A DNA stretch of 64,000 nucleotides from Boseongicola aestuarii (GCF_900184815.1 NZ_FXXQ01000012.1:1-64000), one strand, 5' to 3'. Shown: positions 36,235 through 46,526, counted from the first letter of the stretch. The notes: generated by a model from the letters alone, not told the origin. A program made the numbers and translations.

Positions 36235-38208
36235 GTGAAACAGGCTCTTCAGGATGCGCTTGATGCGCGTGGGTATTCCACCCTAACCGACGTTCAAACC
36301 GCCGTCACCGCAACCGAACTCACTGGAAAAGACCTGCTCGTCTCGGCTCAAACCGGGTCGGGCAAAACCCTTGGCTTCGGCCTTGCCATCGCGCCGAACC
36401 TCCTTGGTGACGCCGAAGCGTTTGGACAAGCTGACGCTCCCCTAGCGCTCGTCATTGCCCCCACTCGCGAACTGGCGCTGCAAGTAAAGCGTGAATTGGC
36501 ATGGCTATACGCCAAAGCCGGGGCCGTCCTGGCCTCGACCGTTGGCGGTATGGACATGCGCGACGAACGCCGCGCCCTAGCGCGCGGTGCGCACATCGTT
36601 GTCGCCACACCGGGCCGTCTGCGTGACCACATCATGCGCGGCTCGATCGAACTTGGAAATCTAAAGGCCGTCGTTCTCGACGAAGCCGACGAGATGCTCG
36701 ATCTTGGCTTCCGCGAGGATCTTGAGTTCATCCTCGAACAGGCCCCAACCGACCGACAGACGCTGCTTTTTTCCGCGACAGTTCCGGCGCAGATCGCCAA
36801 GCTTGCCAAAAGCTATCAGAGCGATGCCGTCCGCATCGCCACCACGAGCGGTGCTTCCCAGCACGCCGACATCGACTATCGCGCCTTGCGAGTTTCGGCT
36901 CGTGACGGCGAGAATGCGATCATCAACGTACTGCGCTACTATGAGGCGCCAAACGCAATCGTCTTCTGCAACACCCGCGCGATGGTCAATCGACTGACAA
37001 CAAGACTGTCAAATCGGGGCTTCTCCGTCGTGGCGCTTTCCGGCGAATTGTCCCAAGGCGAACGCACCCACGCGCTCCAAGCGATGCGCGATGGCCGTGC
37101 CCGTGTTTGTGTCGCCACCGACGTCGCTGCGCGCGGCATCGACCTGCCAAACCTCGAACTGGTGATCCACGCCGAACTGCCAACCAACCAGGACACCCTT
37201 CTGCACCGTTCAGGCCGCACGGGAAGGGCAGGTCGCAAAGGCGTCAGCGCGATGATCGTGCCACCGGCAGCCCGCAAAAAGGCCGAACGTCTTCTTGGTT
37301 GGGCCAAGCTCAAAGCCGAATGGGCCGACGCGCCGTCTGCTGACGAAGTCTCGGCCCGCGACGACGATCGCATGTTGGCAGACCCGGATTGGACAGCCGA
37401 AATCGAGACTTCGAACCAGACGACAGTTGACAAGTTAGTTGCCATATTTACACCCGAGCAACTCGCCGCCGCCTATGTCCGCCTCTACCGCGAAAAGCAC
37501 ACGGCACCCGAAGACCTGTCCGATCTCTCTGAACCCGAGAAGCCCCGCGCACCTTTTGGTCCCAGCGTGTGGTTCTCCCTCGAAGGCGGTCGCGCCGCCA
37601 ATGCCGAACCACGCCGGTTGCTGCCGATGATCTGCAAAATGGGTAACGTCTCGCGCGAAGATATCGGCGCCATCCGCATCCAACCCGATGTCTCGCTGAT
37701 TGAAATCCGAGAGAGCGCAGTCAAGACCTTTACGGACGCAGTTGGACCCAAAATGACCCTCGAAGGCGGTGCCAAAATCACCCGCGTCTCGGGTGCACCA
37801 AAATTCGACAAAGGACCCCGACGCGAAGGACCGCCACCAAAGCCGCGCGCGCCGCGCCACGACGACTCACCAGCGCCCGCACCCGCCAAGACCAAAGGCA
37901 CCACGACTCCCGTCGATTGGAACGACGACCCAGCGCCTCGTCAAAAGAAACCCAAGGGCGGCAAGCCGAAACCGAAATACGAGAAAAAGCCCGAAGCGCC
38001 CAAGGCCGATGCATGGAAACCTCGCAAGCCAAAGGGCGACGGGAAACCACAGCAGGAGCGCGGCGCCAAGCCGCCCCAAGGCAAGCCATCCAGCAAGAAA
38101 AACCGCGCGCGGCAGGCCGCTGCCAAAGATGGCGCAAGCACGCGCGTGCATCGGATGCAAAAACCCAAGGGCAAACCCAAAACGGGCAAAGGTAGGCCTC
38201 AGACCTAA
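36235..38208 (+). CDS. DEAD-box RNA helicase with DbpA-like RNA-binding domain and basic tail
   Basis: A 657-aa ATP-dependent RNA helicase starting at GTG 36235. Motifs in order are [33 protein letters not shown] and [11 protein letters not shown] DbpA/CsdA-type RNA-binding domain lies near 435-530 ([22 protein letters not shown]). The last ~120 residues are a lysine/proline-rich, disordered tail. Roles in ribosome assembly or cold adaptation are typical. The start lacks a strong ribosome site. The stop overlaps the convergent smpB stop by 4 bp. Confidence 0.95.
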   Translation: MKQALQDALDARGYSTLTDVQTAVTATELTGKDLLVSAQTGSGKTLGFGLAIAPNLLGDAEAFGQADAPLALVIAPTRELALQVKRELAWLYAKAGAVLASTVGGMDMRDERRALARGAHIVVATPGRLRDHIMRGSIELGNLKAVVLDEADEMLDLGFREDLEFILEQAPTDRQTLLFSATVPAQIAKLAKSYQSDAVRIATTSGASQHADIDYRALRVSARDGENAIINVLRYYEAPNAIVFCNTRAMVNRLTTRLSNRGFSVVALSGELSQGERTHALQAMRDGRARVCVATDVAARGIDLPNLELVIHAELPTNQDTLLHRSGRTGRAGRKGVSAMIVPPAARKKAERLLGWAKLKAEWADAPSADEVSARDDDRMLADPDWTAEIETSNQTTVDKLVAIFTPEQLAAAYVRLYREKHTAPEDLSDLSEPEKPRAPFGPSVWFSLEGGRAANAEPRRLLPMICKMGNVSREDIGAIRIQPDVSLIEIRESAVKTFTDAVGPKMTLEGGAKITRVSGAPKFDKGPRREGPPPKPRAPRHDDSPAPAPAKTKGTTTPVDWNDDPAPRQKKPKGGKPKPKYEKKPEAPKADAWKPRKPKGDGKPQQERGAKPPQGKPSSKKNRARQAAAKDGASTRVHRMQKPKGKPKTGKGRPQT

Positions 38209-38678
38209 CCGTGCTCTTTCATCAGGCGCGACTTCTGACGGTTCCAGTCGCGCTTGGCTTGGGTCTCACGCTTGTCCGGCGCTGACTTGCCCTTCGCGAT
38301 GCCGATCTTCACCTTCGCCATGCCGCGATGATTGAAATACATGACCAGCGGAACAAGCGTCATCCCCTTGCGCTGGGTCGCGTTCCACATGTCGGACAAC
38401 TGCTTTCTGGATACCAGAAGTTTGCGCCGCCGCCGGTCCTCATGCCCGAACATCGCCTGTTTGTAGGGCGCGATATAGCTGTTCACCAACCACAACTCGC
38501 CGTCGTCAACCGTCGCATAGCTTTCCGCAATGTTGGACTGCCCGGTGCGAAGTGACTTCACTTCCGACCCCATCAGCTGAATGCCGCATTCCACGTCATC
38601 CTCAATGGCATAATCGTACCGTGCGCGCCGGTTTTCGGCGACGACCTTGTAGTTCGAGTTGTCTTTTTCTTTGGCCAT
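38205..38678 (-). CDS. smpB: SsrA-binding protein SmpB
   Basis: SmpB carries tmRNA to stalled ribosomes. The 157-aa product has the oligonucleotide-binding core ([39 protein letters not shown]) and the basic C-terminal tail with [25 protein letters not shown] 38678 gives the standard N-terminus [16 protein letters not shown]; an upstream ATG at 38882 would add 68 unconserved residues. No ssrA gene was seen in the window. Confidence 0.97.
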   Translation of the reverse strand: MAKEKDNSNYKVVAENRRARYDYAIEDDVECGIQLMGSEVKSLRTGQSNIAESYATVDDGELWLVNSYIAPYKQAMFGHEDRRRRKLLVSRKQLSDMWNATQRKGMTLVPLVMYFNHRGMAKVKIGIAKGKSAPDKRETQAKRDWNRQKSRLMKEHG

Positions 38679-38756
38679 GACGGGCAGCAGATAAGCTCTC
38701 GGCCTCTCCAAGTCCAGTCCACTTGACCTCGACCTCGCAGCGCACAACATAGGCAC

Positions 38757-39188
38757 ATGATTGAACAACTTCTTATCGGAAGCGCACTGATCCTCGGGTC
38801 GGTCATCATAGCCACGGTTTCGTGGTGGGCGCTGGAAGCGATCCTGATCCGCCTTCACGGCTGGTCCGCGCGCCCCCCGCACGGCCCCAAACTGGTCGTG
38901 ATCCTTTCGCTGGCGCTGTTCTGGACGTTGTTCATGATGACGGTGTCCGTCTGGGTCTGGGCGGTATCGCTCTTTTGGCTCGACATCTTCATTACGCTGG
39001 AAGCGTCGGTCTATTTCGCCCTCGTCGCCTTCACGACCCTCGGATTCGGAGACATTCTTTTGCCGCAGGAATGGCGCCTGCTCGGGGGATTGGCCGCCGC
39101 CAACGGGCTTTTGATGTTTGGCCTTCTGACGGCGATTCTGGTGGAGATCCTGCGTGACACCCGAGCGCGGCAGCGGAAATTCTACTGA
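38757..39188 (+). CDS. Small ion channel protein with a K+-type pore loop
   Basis: A 143-aa membrane protein. Three hydrophobic segments (about 5-32, 47-72 and 108-130) surround a pore loop at 85-99 ending TTLGFGD, which matches the potassium-filter pattern TVGYGD with two changes. It belongs to the ion_trans_2 type of two-TM channels, here with an extra N-terminal helix and no regulatory domain. It probably forms a tetramer in the inner membrane. Ion selectivity is inferred from the filter. Its stop overlaps the convergent transporter gene by 7 bp. Confidence 0.85.
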   Translation: MIEQLLIGSALILGSVIIATVSWWALEAILIRLHGWSARPPHGPKLVVILSLALFWTLFMMTVSVWVWAVSLFWLDIFITLEASVYFALVAFTTLGFGDILLPQEWRLLGGLAAANGLLMFGLLTAILVEILRDTRARQRKFY

Positions 39189-40006
39189 CGCCCTCGCGCC
39201 AGAATATAAAGCCCCGAAGCCACGACGATCACGCTCCCCGCGATCATGTTCGGTTCAAGGCTCTCGCCAAAGATCACCACGCCAAATCCGACGCCGAACA
39301 GCAATCGAGAATAGCGAAATGGCGTCACCGCTGACACGTCGCCGGTCCGCATCGCCTGCGTCAGTGACGAATAGCCGAGGACCCCGAACAGACAAGCCAA
39401 GGCCAGTGGCAGCCACGCCGCCCCAGGCATCACGAACGCCGCGCCTTCCCAGACAGAAAAACCAAAGCCCGCGACCAGGATCATCCAGAAACCCCAAACG
39501 CCCAGAACCGCCCATCCCATCGTCTTCGGTGCCGCGCGGGTCGCCAGATCCCGCCCCGCAAAGCCCAGCATTCCCAAGACCGCCAAAATCGACAGTACCG
39601 AAAAGCTCTCTGCGCCCGGCTGCAAAATCACCAGAACCCCGCAAAGTCCTAACAGAATCGCTGTCCACCGCCGCCATCCCACGGTTTCCCCAAAGAACAA
39701 CGCGGCCCCCGCAACCACAACGATCGGTGTCGCCTGCAAAATCGCCGTCGCTGACGACAAGGGCGTCAACACAATCGCCAGCGTAAAGAACAGGCGCCCC
39801 ATGATCTCGAAGGCATTGCGCACCATCATCGTGCGCTCGACTACCGCGTGCGGCAACAACGACTGTCCCAACGCCACCGCGATCACGGCAAAGATCAATG
39901 ACCCGCCCAAACCGAACCAGATCATCACCTGACCGATAGGCACCGTCGCGGCCGCGGATTTCAGAAACATGTCCTCCACCGCAAACCCGGCCATCGCGGC
40001 AACCAT
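39182..40006 (-). CDS. EamA/DMT-family transporter
   Basis: A 274-aa protein of about ten hydrophobic helices in two EamA repeats (first repeat [19 protein letters not shown]; second [16 protein letters not shown]). DMT exporters carry metabolites or amino acids; the substrate is unknown. Coordinates use ATG 40006, but this starts inside the first helix region ([13 protein letters not shown]). The in-frame extension back to CTG 40060 would begin [18 protein letters not shown] and overlap the dapA stop as CTGA, which looks more like a natural N-terminus. It follows dapA on the same strand. Confidence 0.88.
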   Translation of the reverse strand: MVAAMAGFAVEDMFLKSAAATVPIGQVMIWFGLGGSLIFAVIAVALGQSLLPHAVVERTMMVRNAFEIMGRLFFTLAIVLTPLSSATAILQATPIVVVAGAALFFGETVGWRRWTAILLGLCGVLVILQPGAESFSVLSILAVLGMLGFAGRDLATRAAPKTMGWAVLGVWGFWMILVAGFGFSVWEGAAFVMPGAAWLPLALACLFGVLGYSSLTQAMRTGDVSAVTPFRYSRLLFGVGFGVVIFGESLEPNMIAGSVIVVASGLYILARGRQ

Positions 40007-40056
40007 CCAAAGACTGCCGACAAGGTTCGCTCGATCCGCGCGCGCGGCGTCAGAAG

Positions 40057-40932
40057 TCAGCCGATCAATCCCGCATGTACCATCGCGGCGCGGATCTTTT
40101 CTTTCGTGCCGTCTGTCACACCCACCAACGGCAACCGAACCTCATCCGCACACTTGCCCAGCAACGACAATCCGTATTTCGCACCGCAAAGCCCGGGCTC
40201 GGTGAAAATCGCATCATGCAACGGCATCAGACGGTCCTGAATTTCCAGACCTTTGGCAAAATCCCCTGCCAAGGTCGCCGCCTGAAACTCTGAACACAAC
40301 TTCGGAGCCACATTCGCCGTCACCGAAATGCACCCATGCCCGCCATGCGCATTGAACCCAAGCGCCGAGGCATCCTCTGCCGAGAACTGCAGGAAATCCA
40401 AGCCACATGTGATTCGCTGCTTGGACACCCGCGTCACATCCGCCGTCGCATCCTTCACCCCTGCAATCCGGGGCAACTTCGCCAACTCTCCCATCATTTC
40501 GGGCGACATATCAATCACCGAGCGAGGCGGAATGTTGTAAATGATGATTGGCAGATCGCTTGCATCGTGCACAGCCTTGAAATGCGCATACAGCCCGGCC
40601 TGGGTCGGCTTGTTGTAATATGGCGTGACCACCAGTATCGCATCCGCACCGACCTTCGAGGCGTGTTGCGCCAAACGCACACTTTCGCGCGTGTTGTTCG
40701 ACCCGGCCCCGGCAATCACCGGAACCCGCCCCGCCGCCGCCTTCACGACTGTCTCGACCACCGCGTCGTGCTCTTCGTGGCTCAGCGTCGGGCTTTCCCC
40801 GGTCGTGCCCATAGGAACAAGGCCGTTCGAGCCCTGCTCGATGTGCCACTCAACAAGGTGTTTCAGCGTGTCGAAATCCACTTCGCCGTCCCGAAATGGT
40901 GTAACAAGCGCCGGCATCGACCCTCTTAACAT
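40057..40932 (-). CDS. dapA: 4-hydroxy-tetrahydrodipicolinate synthase
   Basis: DapA condenses pyruvate and aspartate semialdehyde, the first committed step toward lysine and meso-diaminopimelate. The 291-aa product has [14 protein letters not shown] (substrate Thr/Thr), the catalytic tyrosine in IIYNIPPRS and the Schiff-base lysine in [11 protein letters not shown]. Length is normal. It is divergent from the lytic transglycosylase gene, with 118 bp between, and probably co-transcribed with the DMT transporter downstream. Confidence 0.96.
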   Translation of the reverse strand: MLRGSMPALVTPFRDGEVDFDTLKHLVEWHIEQGSNGLVPMGTTGESPTLSHEEHDAVVETVVKAAAGRVPVIAGAGSNNTRESVRLAQHASKVGADAILVVTPYYNKPTQAGLYAHFKAVHDASDLPIIIYNIPPRSVIDMSPEMMGELAKLPRIAGVKDATADVTRVSKQRITCGLDFLQFSAEDASALGFNAHGGHGCISVTANVAPKLCSEFQAATLAGDFAKGLEIQDRLMPLHDAIFTEPGLCGAKYGLSLLGKCADEVRLPLVGVTDGTKEKIRAAMVHAGLIG

Positions 40933-41050
40933 GACACGCTCCTTTTTGTGAGTTCACAGTGGTTTTACAGCGCGCGGACACTATCCTTGAAGGGAAGAAT
41001 TGCCAAGACGCGCCTGCATGGTTTAAGACGATATAGCTGAGGGGCAAGGA

Positions 41051-43075
41051 TTGAACGGACCAGCATCCATGATCAAAGCCCTTTTCACAGCGGTTTTCCT
41101 GATTTGGATAGGATTCGGCGCCAGCGCACAGACCACGCGCGAAGGCCAAGCACTCGCACGCGCTCTCGACGCCATGAGAGCCGGTGAATGGTACGCGGCC
41201 CTGCGCACTGCCGAAGGCATCAATCCCGTCGCCCGCGACATTATCGAATGGCACCGCCTGCGCGCGCGGCAGGGCGATTTCGACAGCGTAATCCGCTTCC
41301 TTGATCGCCGCCCAGACTGGCCGGGTCTCGACTACCTCCGCGAGCGCTCCGAAAGCGCGCTTCCGCTGGCCGCCCGACCCGAGGACGTCATCGCTTTCTT
41401 CAATGGGGCGCATCCCCAGACCGGCACCGGCGCGGTGGCTCTGATCTCGGCGTTTCGCGCCAAGGGCATGGAGGCAGACGCCGAAGCCGAAGCCCTCCAT
41501 GCCTGGCTGACCCACCGCTTTTCCGACGCAGATCAGACGAAACTCCTCTCGTGGTATGGCCGCGCGCTTGCACCGCACCACGCCGACCGCCTCGATATGC
41601 TCTTGTGGCGCGGGGCCGACAGCGACGCTCGCAGCATGATCCCTCTGGTGCCGAGCGGTTGGGCGGAACTGGCAAATGCTCGACTTGCCCTGCGCGCCGA
41701 TCAGAATGGCGTCGACGCCCTTGTTGTGGCCGTTCCCGAAGACCTCGCCGATCATCCGGGTCTGCTCTTTGAACGGATGCAATGGCGCGCCCGTAAAGGA
41801 CGAAACGACGGCGCGATCGAAATCATGCTCGCTCAAAGCCCCGATAAGCTCGGCCAGCCCGAGCGGTGGGCGGGCTGGCGTCGCAGCCTTGTGCGCACCG
41901 AAATGCTGGCAGGCCGCACGACGCAGGCCTACAGACTCGCGGCGGGGCATGGCCTGACAACAGGCGCGAATTTTGCCGACCTCGAATGGCTGGCAGGCTA
42001 CATCGCGCTGACCTACGAACGCGACCCCCAAACCGCGCTCGGCCACTTCCTGCGGTTTCGCGGTTCCGTCGACACCCCGATCTCGCTTGGCCGCGCTGGC
42101 TATTGGGAAGGCCGTGCACACGAAGCCCTCGGCGACGCCGACACGGCGCGCCTCGCCTATAGTTTCGGGGCCGAATACCAAACCAGTTTCTACGGCCTTC
42201 TTGCAGCCGAAAAAGCAGGCCGCCCGATGGACCCAGCGCTCTACGCATCCGTCCCATCACCCGACCTCAGCAACGCAAGCTTTGCCAAAGGCTCGGTCTT
42301 CGAGGCCGCTCTTCTGCTCGATGCCGCAAACGAGAGAGCTCTCGCCGAACGCTTTCTGACCCACCTGACCGAAAGCCTCAGCGTCGATGATATCGTCCGC
42401 CTCGGGGCCTTTGTCACCGCCCGTGATAAGCCCCATTACGCAACAATGATCGGCAAACGCGCCGCATCCTTCGGCACCACCGTGCCCTTCGCGTATTACC
42501 CGGTCACCGACCTCGGCGTTGACCAGATGCCGGTGCCGAGAGAACTCGCGCTGGCCATTGCGCGGCGTGAAAGCGAATTCGACCCCTTCGTCACATCCGG
42601 CGTCGGCGCGCGCGGCCTCATGCAGGTCATGCCCGCCACCGCAAAAGAGGTCGCGGGCTTTCTCGAAATCCCGTACGACGGTGACCGTCTGCTCAATGAC
42701 CCGGCCTACAACGCCCGCATCGGAACGGCTTATCTCGACGAATTGATGACGGTCTTCGACGGCAATATCCTGATGGTCGCCGCCGCCTACAACGCTGGTC
42801 CAAGCCGCCCCCTGCGCTGGATGGACGAACGCGGAGATCCCCGCCGGGGCGAAATGGACGTGATCGACTGGATCGAGCACATCCCCTTCAACGAAACCCG
42901 CAACTACGTCATGCGGGTCGCCGAAAGCCTGCCCGTCTACCGGGCGCGCCTCACAGGCCAGCCCCAGCGCATGAATCTGGCACAAGAACTGGTCGCAATG
43001 CCCGGACACACTCGAAGCGCTTCCAAAGGCGAGGTGATCCGCCCAAAATCTCGCCCCGCGCTTTTGACGGACTGA
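41051..43075 (+). CDS. slt: Soluble lytic murein transglycosylase
   Basis: A 674-aa periplasmic enzyme that cleaves peptidoglycan glycan strands forming 1,6-anhydro-MurNAc. A signal peptide (MIKALFTAVFLIWIGFGASA) is followed by a long superhelical alpha-domain and the C-terminal SLT domain. The catalytic glutamate is the first Glu of RRESEFDPF (about residue 507), with GVGARGLMQVMPATA and AAAYNAGPSRPLRWMDE. TTG 41051 has GAGGGG 6 nt upstream, while the nearest ATG (41069) has no ribosome site at good distance; either start leaves the signal peptide intact. Confidence 0.93.
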   Translation: MNGPASMIKALFTAVFLIWIGFGASAQTTREGQALARALDAMRAGEWYAALRTAEGINPVARDIIEWHRLRARQGDFDSVIRFLDRRPDWPGLDYLRERSESALPLAARPEDVIAFFNGAHPQTGTGAVALISAFRAKGMEADAEAEALHAWLTHRFSDADQTKLLSWYGRALAPHHADRLDMLLWRGADSDARSMIPLVPSGWAELANARLALRADQNGVDALVVAVPEDLADHPGLLFERMQWRARKGRNDGAIEIMLAQSPDKLGQPERWAGWRRSLVRTEMLAGRTTQAYRLAAGHGLTTGANFADLEWLAGYIALTYERDPQTALGHFLRFRGSVDTPISLGRAGYWEGRAHEALGDADTARLAYSFGAEYQTSFYGLLAAEKAGRPMDPALYASVPSPDLSNASFAKGSVFEAALLLDAANERALAERFLTHLTESLSVDDIVRLGAFVTARDKPHYATMIGKRAASFGTTVPFAYYPVTDLGVDQMPVPRELALAIARRESEFDPFVTSGVGARGLMQVMPATAKEVAGFLEIPYDGDRLLNDPAYNARIGTAYLDELMTVFDGNILMVAAAYNAGPSRPLRWMDERGDPRRGEMDVIDWIEHIPFNETRNYVMRVAESLPVYRARLTGQPQRMNLAQELVAMPGHTRSASKGEVIRPKSRPALLTD

Positions 43076-43199
43076 AATACCGCTGCACCACCGACGCGCC
43101 ACCGACTTAGAGCCGAGAGCGCCCACCTGTAACAAAATCCTAACCGGCGGACCGCAAACTCTCGGAGATTAACCACGCCCTAACCAAGCGCGCGGTTGC

Positions 43200-43243
43200 A
43201 CCGACGTAATACCGACGTGGCACCGACGTCATACCGACGTTCA
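43200..43243. repeat. Four ACCGACGT copies at exact 11-bp spacing
   Basis: ACCGACGT starts at 43200, 43211, 43222 and 43233, each followed by three variable bases. The 11-bp step is close to one DNA helical turn, so the copies lie on one face. Units 1 and 3, and 2 and 4, share extra flanking bases, which suggests doubling of a 22-bp unit. Confidence 0.9.
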
Positions 43244-43433
43244 CGACTTCCAATAAACACATCAAAAACAGTCACTTAAAAATTTTTAGGGTCAGAATTC
43301 GAAAAATCAGCAAAAACCACCGCTTCGAACGCTATTTCTCAACAGCACGAGGCCCAGGCGCCAATAAACTCCCCGGCCACCGTGTAAACCTTAACGCTGC
43401 CACCCCGTATTTGGGTCCAAAGATCCCGCAGGA

Positions 43434-43463
43434 GGCGCCCTCGGCGCCGGGGGCAGAGCCCCC
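43434..43463 (-). terminator. Double hairpin after dinB
   Basis: Two adjacent perfect stems, ggcgcc-ctc-ggcgcc (43434-43448) and gggggc-aga-gccccc (43449-43463), lie 7 bp beyond the dinB stop. The gggggctctgccccc type of stem is frequent between genes in Rhodobacteraceae. There is no T run, so termination is possible but not certain. Confidence 0.5.
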
Positions 43464-43470
43464 GAAAGTC

Positions 43471-44724
43471 TCACCTCAAAGCGCGACCTTTCACAATTGC
43501 GTCCGGTCCGAACCGCGCGCGGATACTGTCCGAGGCACGCTCCGCACCGGCGCGCAGACTGGCGCCGGGGTCCAGAAGGTCCCCCTCCACATCGGCGGTC
43601 GACGCTGGCGACAAATGCGAGATACCGACGCCAAGCAGACGGAATGGACCCTCGTCTGAAACCTGGTCGAACAATCCCCGCGCCGTGCGATAAATGCGAT
43701 CCGCGATCTGCGTCGGATCGCCCAAAGACACGCGACGCGTCAAAGCCGAATGGTTTGACCGCTTCAGCTTCAACGTCACCACCCGCCCGGCCTTGTTCTT
43801 CGCTTTCGCCCGATCCGCTACATTCTCGGCCAGCCGCCAGATATGGCCGTCAAGAATATCGACATCACTTGTGTCTTCCCCGAATGTGGTCTCGTTCGAG
43901 ATCGATTTCACTGGCGCATGCGCAGAAACACGGCGGCGATCCTCACCTCTCGCCAGATGCCAAAGGCGTTCGCCCATCCCGCCGAAACGCGCCACCAAAT
44001 CCACCTTCTCCCACCTCAGCAAATCGCCAAACGTCCGTATTCCGGCCTTGTCCAGCGCTGCCTGCGTCTGCCCTCCGACACCCCAAATGAGCCGCACCGG
44101 CCGGTCTTTCAGGAACGACGCAGTTTCTGCCTTTCCAATGATCGAAAACCCCTTCGGCTTGTCCAGATCCGAGGCCACTTTCGCCAGAAATTTGTTGTGT
44201 GACAGACCAATAGACCCTGTCAGCCCCAGTTCATCCTCCATTCGTTTGACCAGCCGCGCCAGCATCACTGCAGGCGGCGCGTGATGAAGACGAGCCGTTC
44301 CCTTCAGGTCCAGAAACGCTTCGTCCAAGGACAGGGGCTCGATAACCGGCGTCAAGTCGTCCATCATCGCCCTGATCTGGCGGGAGGCCTCGACATAGGC
44401 GCTCATCCGCCCCTTCACGACAACTGCATCCGGGCAAAGCTTCAATGCCTGAAACATCGGCATCGCCGACCGCACCCCGCGGATACGCGCGATATAACAC
44501 GCCGTCGAAACGACGCCCCGCCGCCCTCCGCCGATGATCACGGGCTTGTCCCGCAAGCTGGGATCGTCGCGTTTTTCAACGCTGGCATAGAACGCGTCAC
44601 AGTCCATATGGGCGATGGAAAGATCAAAGAGTTCAGGATGTGAAATTACACGGGGCCGCCCGCACTCAGGACACCGTTTTCCGGCGTCGAAAGTCTTCAG
44701 GCAATCGCGGCAAAGGGCGGGCAT
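43471..44724 (-). CDS. dinB: DNA polymerase IV with N-terminal zinc-finger-like extension
   Basis: A 417-aa Y-family translesion polymerase. The catalytic signatures are AHMDCDAFYASVEKRDD (first metal aspartate) and PLSLDEAFLD, followed by GLSHNKFLAKVASDLDKP, the thumb and the little finger. The first ~37 residues are an extra segment with two CxxC pairs (C5/C8 and C18/C21), which could bind zinc. This extension is not in Escherichia coli DinB. There is no obvious beta-clamp motif change visible by eye. It is divergent from the NUDIX gene; a LexA box was not recognised. Confidence 0.94.
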   Translation of the reverse strand: MPALCRDCLKTFDAGKRCPECGRPRVISHPELFDLSIAHMDCDAFYASVEKRDDPSLRDKPVIIGGGRRGVVSTACYIARIRGVRSAMPMFQALKLCPDAVVVKGRMSAYVEASRQIRAMMDDLTPVIEPLSLDEAFLDLKGTARLHHAPPAVMLARLVKRMEDELGLTGSIGLSHNKFLAKVASDLDKPKGFSIIGKAETASFLKDRPVRLIWGVGGQTQAALDKAGIRTFGDLLRWEKVDLVARFGGMGERLWHLARGEDRRRVSAHAPVKSISNETTFGEDTSDVDILDGHIWRLAENVADRAKAKNKAGRVVTLKLKRSNHSALTRRVSLGDPTQIADRIYRTARGLFDQVSDEGPFRLLGVGISHLSPASTADVEGDLLDPGASLRAGAERASDSIRARFGPDAIVKGRALR

Positions 44725-44776
44725 CTTATCAACAACTCAGCTATGATCCCTCTAATCTACCCAACCGGAGAGATCA

Positions 44777-45226
44777 GTGACAGAGCCTTTCCATGGCGCA
44801 AAAATAGCCCATCTTGTCGAGGATCAGATCGTCACGATTCTGCGCGATGACATCCCCACGATACCTTGGCCGGATCACTGGGACCTGCCCGGAGGCGGGC
44901 GCGAGGGCAACGAAACGCCAGTCGAATGTGCCTTGCGCGAACTGCACGAGGAGCTTGGCCTCACTCTCGACCCGGCTTCGGTCAATTGGTTAATGCGCGA
45001 CACATCACCTCTCGGTTTCCGGTGGTTTCTCGTCGCCGAGTTGCCGTGTTTTGATACATCAATGGTTAATTTCGGAAACGAGGGGCAGGAATGGCGACTT
45101 GTAAAACTCGACTGGTATTTGTCGCATGAGAAAGCGATTTCCAACCACAAAGAGCGCCTTAGAACGTACCTCCGACATCGACCGGGCAAACTGTTCAAGG
45201 GTACCGAAAATCACAGAAATCTCTGA
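44777..45226 (+). CDS. NUDIX hydrolase
   Basis: A 149-aa hydrolase of nucleoside diphosphates linked to another moiety. The Nudix box is complete: GGGREGNETPVECALRELHEELGL (GX5EX7REUXEEXGU, about residues 35-58). The start is GTG 44777 with GGAGA 7 nt upstream. The substrate cannot be read from the sequence. GC is a little lower than in flanking genes. Confidence 0.9.
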   Translation: MTEPFHGAKIAHLVEDQIVTILRDDIPTIPWPDHWDLPGGGREGNETPVECALRELHEELGLTLDPASVNWLMRDTSPLGFRWFLVAELPCFDTSMVNFGNEGQEWRLVKLDWYLSHEKAISNHKERLRTYLRHRPGKLFKGTENHRNL

Positions 45227-45363
45227 TTCCAAGCGGAATTCTTCCTTTCCTGCGCCTTCACTACGCGTCGCAGGCATTTATGAACCAACCCCATAAGTCA
45301 TTGAATTGACATAATCCAACGCCCATATCTCGGGCATATCAAAAAGAGCTATTGGGACAATCG

Positions 45364-46251
45364 ATGGAAGACATTCTTGCACAGCTTGGCGGAGGCGGCA
45401 TTGCGACCATCCTTTTTGCCGCTTTCATTCTTATCAGCCTCTACAAGGGTATTCGGATCGTCTCGCAATCCGAAAAGCATGTTGTCGAGCGTTTCGGACG
45501 CCTGCGCACAGTGCTTGGCCCAGGCATCAACTTCATCGTACCGTTTCTGGACCGCGTTGCGCACGAGATCTCAATCCTCGAACGTCAGCTACCGAACGCC
45601 AGTCAGGACGCCATCACGGCGGATAACGTGCTGGTGCAGGTTGAAACCAGCGTGTTCTACCGCATTACCGAACCTGAAAAGACCGTCTACCGCATCCGTG
45701 ATGTGGATGCAGCCATTGCCACGACAGTCGCGGGTATCGTGCGTGCGGAAATCGGTAAGATGGAACTCGACGAAGTGCAGTCGAACCGTGCGACACTCAT
45801 GACCACAATCAAGGGCGCTGTCGAAGAACAGGTCGACAACTGGGGCATCGAAGTGACGCGTGCGGAACTGCTTGATGTAAATCTGGATCAGGCCACCCGC
45901 GATGCGATGCTTCAGCAGTTGAACGCCGAGCGTGAGCGACGCGCGGCAGTGACCCGCGCGGAAGGTGCAAAACGCGCGGTCGAACTGAACGCAGATGCCG
46001 AACTCTATGCCGCCGAGCAGGCCGCAAAGGCCCGGCGTGTCGGCGCTGACGCAGAAGCCTATGCCACCAGCGTCGTTGCTCAGGCGATCAAGGAAAACGG
46101 TATCGAAGCGGCGCAGTATCAGGTTGCACTGAAACAGGTGGAATCCCTCAACGCCCTCGGCGCCAGCCCGTCAAGCTCGACCGTTGTTTTGCCTGCAAGT
46201 GCTCTTGAGGCATTCGGCGACGCCTTCAAGATGCTGAGAGGTCGTTCGTAA
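45364..46251 (+). CDS. SPFH/band-7 membrane protein (paraslipin/QmcA type)
   Basis: A 295-aa prohibitin-like protein anchored by one N-terminal helix (about residues 9-28). The SPFH domain starts SEKHVVERFGRLRTVLGPG and includes VLVQVETSVFYRITEPEKTVY. It is followed by an alanine/glutamate-rich coiled coil (ERERRAAVTRAEGAKRAV). Such proteins form large membrane-associated rings and partner with NfeD-type proteins, whose gene overlaps this one by 1 nt. ATG 45364 is used; TTG 45352 is possible. Confidence 0.93.
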   Translation: MEDILAQLGGGGIATILFAAFILISLYKGIRIVSQSEKHVVERFGRLRTVLGPGINFIVPFLDRVAHEISILERQLPNASQDAITADNVLVQVETSVFYRITEPEKTVYRIRDVDAAIATTVAGIVRAEIGKMELDEVQSNRATLMTTIKGAVEEQVDNWGIEVTRAELLDVNLDQATRDAMLQQLNAERERRAAVTRAEGAKRAVELNADAELYAAEQAAKARRVGADAEAYATSVVAQAIKENGIEAAQYQVALKQVESLNALGASPSSSTVVLPASALEAFGDAFKMLRGRS

Positions 46252-46526
46252 TGCTGTCAACATGGTGGACATGGATCATCGCGGCGATGGTCCTTGCAAT
46301 TCTCGAGGTCTTTCTGCCTGCGCAAATCCTACTGGGATTTGCAATCGGCGCAGTCGGAGTCGGTCTTGGGCTGCTGATCGGTGTTCCCGGTCTTGCCGGA
46401 TCGTTTCCGGCGCTCATGCTGGCTTTTGCCGTCATGTCACTAATCGGCTGGTTGGTGTTGCGTCGCGTCCTTGGCGTCTACAAAGGCCAGGTGAAAGTCT
46501 GGGAGCGCGACGTCAACGAGGACTGA
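46251..46526 (+). CDS. NfeD-family membrane protein
   Basis: A 91-aa short NfeD protein with three hydrophobic segments (about 6-27, 29-46 and 52-70) and then GVYKGQVKVWERDVNED. Full NfeD proteins carry an OB-fold after the membrane part; here that domain is nearly absent. It starts at the last base of the SPFH stop codon (TAATG), so the pair is co-translated, the usual SPFH-NfeD arrangement thought to manage membrane protein quality. Confidence 0.9.
   Translation: MLSTWWTWIIAAMVLAILEVFLPAQILLGFAIGAVGVGLGLLIGVPGLAGSFPALMLAFAVMSLIGWLVLRRVLGVYKGQVKVWERDVNED

Larger units (their letters stand above)
43076..43470. other. 395-bp intergenic region with periodic repeats and hairpins
   Basis: It lies between the stops of slt and dinB, so it needs only terminators. 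It holds the 11-bp ACCGACGT array (43200-43243) and a double hairpin next to dinB (43434-43463). Two more accgac copies 11 bp apart occur at 43090 and 43101. No open frame with protein character was found. Confidence 0.6.
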
